From the NCBI RefSeq assembly GCF_020216525.1, contig NZ_JAIWOY010000002.1, positions 248,001-312,000 on the forward strand: a stretch of 64,000 nt of DNA. The letters are read 5' to 3'. Below the pieces are notes generated by a model. It was not told the DNA's origin. It was given only the letters and a program-made list of their open reading frames with translations, and searched no databases. The translations under genes were made by a program, and so were the position numbers. Numbering within the stretch: the stretch's first letter is position 1; each line of letters opens with the position of its first letter. The stretch comes from Nocardioides nematodiphilus. Lineage in GTDB: Bacteria > Actinomycetota > Actinomycetes > Propionibacteriales > Nocardioidaceae. This document shows, piece by piece, positions 61,013 through 64,000 of the stretch.

Positions 61013-62328
61013 CTCGAGCCTCCCAGGATCCCGCCGAGCAGGGAGTCGGCCAGGCCGCCGATGCCACCGCTGGAGGTGCCGCTCGAGCCTCCGCCCAGCA
61101 GGCCACCGGTGAGCCCGAGCAGGGGCGCTCCGGCACCGGGTGACGTGCGGGGCGGCACGGTCGCGGCCTTCGAGCCCTTACTGGTGCTCGGCAGGACGCT
61201 GGCCTTGCCCACCATCGAGCACGCGAAGTCGAGCCCGGTGAGCTTGCACAGGGTCTTGACCAGGGGCTGGAGCTGGTTGCAGTCGCTGGAGTACGTGCTG
61301 CACAGCTGCAGGACCTGCGGCAGACCGGTGTCGCCACCCGTGGCCAGGCCGTTGAGCAGCTTGCCGAGGTCGAACTCCATGTGGAACAGCGCGTTGGAGT
61401 AGTCGCCCTTCGCGAGCGTCTCGGCCTGCTTCGGGAACGGGAAGCTGGCCGCCATCATCAGGCCCCGCGGCAGGGAGTCGCCGGCGTCGGCCAGCTTCGT
61501 CAGGGTGGGCCGCAGGTCGTCGAGGATCGTGGTGAGCTGCTTGCCGTTGCGGTTGATCACCCGGGTCGCGATCGTGCCGAGGTTGTCCAGGCCCTGGAGC
61601 ATGTTCATCAGGTCGTGGTGCTGCTGGTGCAGCACCGTGATCGCGGGCCCGAACGAGTCGAGCGCGTCGCCGATCGTGGACTTCTCGTGGTTGAGGGTGG
61701 CGGTCAGCCGGTCGACCTGCGTCATCGCGGCGACGATGTCGTCCTTGGACTTGTCCAGCGTCCCGACGAGGGTGTTGACCTGGGTGAGCACGGCCCGGAT
61801 GTCCTCGGTCCGCCCGTCCATCATCTTGTTGAGCTCGGTGCTGATGGTCTTGAGCTGGCCGACGCCGCCGCCGGCGAGCAGTGAGGAGAGCGCGCCGAGC
61901 ACCTCCTCGACCTCCGGGTTGCGGGCGGTCGAGTCGAGCGCGATGTGGGCGCCGTCGGCGAGCCGGCCGGCGCTCTTCACGGTGTCGCCGCCGGGCGCGC
62001 TGAGGGAGATGTACTTCTCCCCCAGCAGGCTGGTCTGGCGTACGTCGGCCACGGCGTCGGCGGGCAGCACGATGTCCTTGCGGATCGTCATCGTCACCTC
62101 GGCGTGCCAACCGACGCGCTTGACGTCGTCGACCTGACCGACGGCGACGTCGTTGGCCATCACCAGGGTGCGCGGCACCACGTCGACGACGTCGGCGAAG
62201 TCGGCGGTGACCTGGTAGCCGTCACTGGCCTTGACCACCTTGCCGGGCAGCGGCAGGTCGTACGCCTGCATCCCGCAGCCGGACACGAGGGCGACGGCGA
62301 GGAGGGCCAGGAGCCAGCGCTTGAGCAT
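61009..62328 (-). CDS. Mce family lipoprotein MceE (LprN-like)
   Basis: 439 residues. A lipoprotein signal with lipobox VSGC (Cys18) marks this as the E subunit, the only lipidated Mce protein. The Mce domain (QVTADFADVVDVVPRTLVMAND) is at about 40-115, followed by helices and a Gly/Ser-rich C-terminal tail (LLGLTGGLLGGGSSGTSSGG). It starts 2 bases after the mceD stop. Confidence 0.87.
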   Translation of the reverse strand: MLKRWLLALLAVALVSGCGMQAYDLPLPGKVVKASDGYQVTADFADVVDVVPRTLVMANDVAVGQVDDVKRVGWHAEVTMTIRKDIVLPADAVADVRQTSLLGEKYISLSAPGGDTVKSAGRLADGAHIALDSTARNPEVEEVLGALSSLLAGGGVGQLKTISTELNKMMDGRTEDIRAVLTQVNTLVGTLDKSKDDIVAAMTQVDRLTATLNHEKSTIGDALDSFGPAITVLHQQHHDLMNMLQGLDNLGTIATRVINRNGKQLTTILDDLRPTLTKLADAGDSLPRGLMMAASFPFPKQAETLAKGDYSNALFHMEFDLGKLLNGLATGGDTGLPQVLQLCSTYSSDCNQLQPLVKTLCKLTGLDFACSMVGKASVLPSTSKGSKAATVPPRTSPGAGAPLLGLTGGLLGGGSSGTSSGGIGGLADSLLGGILGGSR

Positions 62329-62330
62329 CG

Positions 62331-63545
62331 TCACTTCGCCGTCCCCGAGATCAGGCCCTGCACCTGGGCGGCCAGGCCGCCGAGCGTGCTGGTGCCGTTG
62401 GTGACCAGCGAGGGCACGCTGAGCGCGTTGGTCAGGCCCGCCCCGACGGTGGTCGCGGCGGTGTCGGGCACGAGCAGCTTGAAGAGCTTGCAGACCAGCG
62501 GGGCGTTGGGGATCCGGTCGTTGGTCACGATCCCGCACAGCAGCCCCGGCAGGTCCATGCCGGTCGGCCCGAGCTGGAGCCGGATGCCCTCGGTGCCCGT
62601 CCCGGCGTCGAAGGAGTCGGCCAGGTCGGCGAGCCCGAGCGGAGCGAGCTGGAGCACGTCGGCCAGGCTCTGCTTCTGGTCGGCGACCACCTTCAGCGTG
62701 GTGGTCAGGTCCGAGATGCCACCGGTGAGCCTGTCCTTGTTGTCGCGCACGAACCGACCTGTGATGTCGACGGCGTCCGCGATCGCGGCCAACGCCTTCT
62801 GCAGGTCGCCGCTCTCCCCCGACAGCTCCTGGGAGACCTGCGCGAGGTGCGTCATGAAGCGCTGCACCGTCGGGTCGTTCTTCTGGAGCGTGGTGGTGAT
62901 GCCGTTGAGGCCGTCGAGGGTGTCGAAGAGGTTGCTGGAGTTGTCGTCCAACGTCTTCAGGACCTGCGACACGTTGGCCAGCATCTGGTTGCCGAGCTTG
63001 CCGTTGCCCTGCAGCGCGTCGGCGCCGGCCTTGAGGGCGTTGTTGAGCGCGCCGTTCTTGTTGGCGCCGTTGGGGCCGAGCGCGTCGGTGAGGTCGGCGA
63101 CCGACTTGTAGATCTCGTCCATCTCGACCGGCACCGCCGTCCGGGCCTTCGGGATGTCGCCGCCGTCGGCCATCATCGCGCCGCCCGTGTACGCCGGGGC
63201 CAGCTGGACGAAGCGATCGGCGACCAGCGTCGGGGTCACGATCGCCGCCTTCACGTCCGCGGGCAGGTGGTACGTCGCGTCGTACTCCATCGTCACGGTG
63301 ACGCTGTCGCCGTCGGGCACGACCTTGGTCACCTTGCCGACCCGGACGCCCATGATGTCGACGTCGGAGCCCTGGTAGATGCTGGTCGCCTGGGAGAAGT
63401 GCGCGGTCACCGTGCGGGTGCCGCTGCCTCCGCCGACCGCGCTCACGCCGGCCGCGACCAGCAGCAGCGCGACGACGATCGCGACGACCCGCCACGGCGT
63501 CAGGGCACGGATCCATTCCATCGGCGCCATCTTCGGTGCGGGCAT
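62331..63545 (-). CDS. Mce family protein MceD
   Basis: 404 residues. A membrane segment (VVAIVVALLLVAAGVSAV), a Mce domain (VTAHFSQATSIYQGSDVDIMG), a long helical region and a low-complexity C-terminus. The ATG at 63545 overlaps the mceC stop by one base (TGATG); a longer in-frame start would lie inside mceC. Confidence 0.86.
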   Translation of the reverse strand: MPAPKMAPMEWIRALTPWRVVAIVVALLLVAAGVSAVGGGSGTRTVTAHFSQATSIYQGSDVDIMGVRVGKVTKVVPDGDSVTVTMEYDATYHLPADVKAAIVTPTLVADRFVQLAPAYTGGAMMADGGDIPKARTAVPVEMDEIYKSVADLTDALGPNGANKNGALNNALKAGADALQGNGKLGNQMLANVSQVLKTLDDNSSNLFDTLDGLNGITTTLQKNDPTVQRFMTHLAQVSQELSGESGDLQKALAAIADAVDITGRFVRDNKDRLTGGISDLTTTLKVVADQKQSLADVLQLAPLGLADLADSFDAGTGTEGIRLQLGPTGMDLPGLLCGIVTNDRIPNAPLVCKLFKLLVPDTAATTVGAGLTNALSVPSLVTNGTSTLGGLAAQVQGLISGTAK

Positions 63546-64000
63546 CAGTCCAGCCCCTTCCGTCGGCCGGGCACGAACTCCCCGGTGGCCAGGCTGGCGA
63601 AGTTCGGGACGTAGGCGTCGAACCACGGACCGGTGCCGATGATGTTGACCAGGATCGAGGCGTACGGGCCGTAGTACTTGATCGTGTCGCTGATCTGCTG
63701 CTTGCGGTCGTTGAGGAACGTGATCGCCCGGTCCAGCTCGTCGAGCGCCGGGCCGAGCTGCTTCTCGTTGTCCCGGGCCAGGCCGCGCAGCTGGTCGGCG
63801 AGGGAGCCGGCGTTGACGAGCAGGGCGTGGATGTCGTCGCGGCGCTGGATCAGCTCCTTGAAGATCTGGTCGCCCTGCTTCATCAGCCCGACCAGATCGC
63901 CCTTGCGCTGGTTGATCAGGTCGACGACGTGGTGGGCGTGCTGAAGCAGCTGGTCGATGTCGTCGTCGCGTGAGGCGATGGTCTGCGAGAGCCGGGCCAG
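63545..64000 (-). CDS. Mce family protein MceC, C-terminal part
   Basis: The frame is open to the right edge; 151 residues are visible. They are helical (TIASRDDDIDQLLQHAHHVV, LRGLARDNEKQLGPALDELD) and end in the typical Mce C-terminus (YGPYASILVNIIGTGPWFDAYVPNF). The rest of the operon (yrbE, mceA, mceB) should lie beyond the window. Confidence 0.85.
   Translation of the reverse strand: MARLSQTIASRDDDIDQLLQHAHHVVDLINQRKGDLVGLMKQGDQIFKELIQRRDDIHALLVNAGSLADQLRGLARDNEKQLGPALDELDRAITFLNDRKQQISDTIKYYGPYASILVNIIGTGPWFDAYVPNFASLATGEFVPGRRKGLD

Overview
This window is high-GC, densely packed actinobacterial chromosome with GTG/ATG starts, many ATGA/TGATG overlaps and almost no non-coding DNA (no gap over 300 bases). 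Gene content and order match the sterol (cholesterol) catabolic regulons of Mycobacterium and Rhodococcus. The rest (a SigE-family sigma factor, DUF6131 and DUF6458 small membrane proteins, 22-bp intergenic repeats) suggests a soil actinobacterium such as a Nocardioidaceae member. That placement is inference; no rRNA or other marker gene is present.

Layout. 1-8.5 kb: two lipid-transfer-type thiolase homologues, a ferredoxin reductase, then divergent cyp125 and fadA5, the latter followed by a GMC oxidoreductase and an aldehyde dehydrogenase (sterol side-chain oxidation). 8.5-9.45 kb: a small methyltransferase bracketed by mirrored 22-bp repeat arrays. 9.4-25.7 kb: the KstR2-type (C/D-ring, HIP) set: two SDRs, echA20, ipdA, ipdB, ipdC, an interposed DEAD-box helicase, fadA6, kstR2, ipdF, fadE30, fadD3, an extra crotonase, fadE31, fadE32, fadE33. 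25.7-33.3 kb: A/B-ring enzymes hsaA-hsaD-hsaC-hsaB divergent from kstD, a MaoC hydratase and a second KstD-like flavoprotein. 33.4-43.15 kb: about 10 kb of genes with no obvious sterol role (OYE, a YbjQ-like trio, GCS2 ligase, CDF transporter, two methyltransferase relatives, a diguanylate cyclase, hydrolase, nitroreductase). 43.2-47.9 kb: an igr-like operon for removal of the last side-chain propionyl unit, with a fused ChsE1-ChsE2 and a split ChsH2. 47.9-51.6 kb: hydrolase, WS/DGAT acyltransferase and esterase. 51.6-53.1 kb: sigma factor, membrane partner and small membrane protein. 53.2-56 kb: fadE34 (chsE3) divergent from kstR. 56.1-58.6 kb: two steroid-type SDRs (one hsd4A), fdxD ferredoxin and a PPOX-fold protein. 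58.6-64 kb: the 3' part of a Mce4-type sterol importer operon running off the right edge.

How it works together: the Mce complex imports sterol. CYP125 (possibly helped by the GMC/ALDH pair) oxidises the side chain to an acid. FadA5, Hsd4A, MaoC, ChsE/ChsH and Ltp2 proteins shorten it. KstD and HsaABCD open rings A and B. FadD3 and the Ipd/FadE/EchA20/FadA6 set dismantle rings C and D. Fourteen-base palindromes matching the published KstR motif TnnAACnnGTTnnA (six intergenic regions) and the KstR2 motif AnCAAGnnCTTGnT (two intergenic regions) sit at the operon heads, so one window holds both repressors and many of their likely targets.

The least expected features are 22-bp tandem arrays that begin inside stop codons, the fusion/split swap in the igr-like operon, a 70-bp nested cruciform, and a three-gene YbjQ-like operon.
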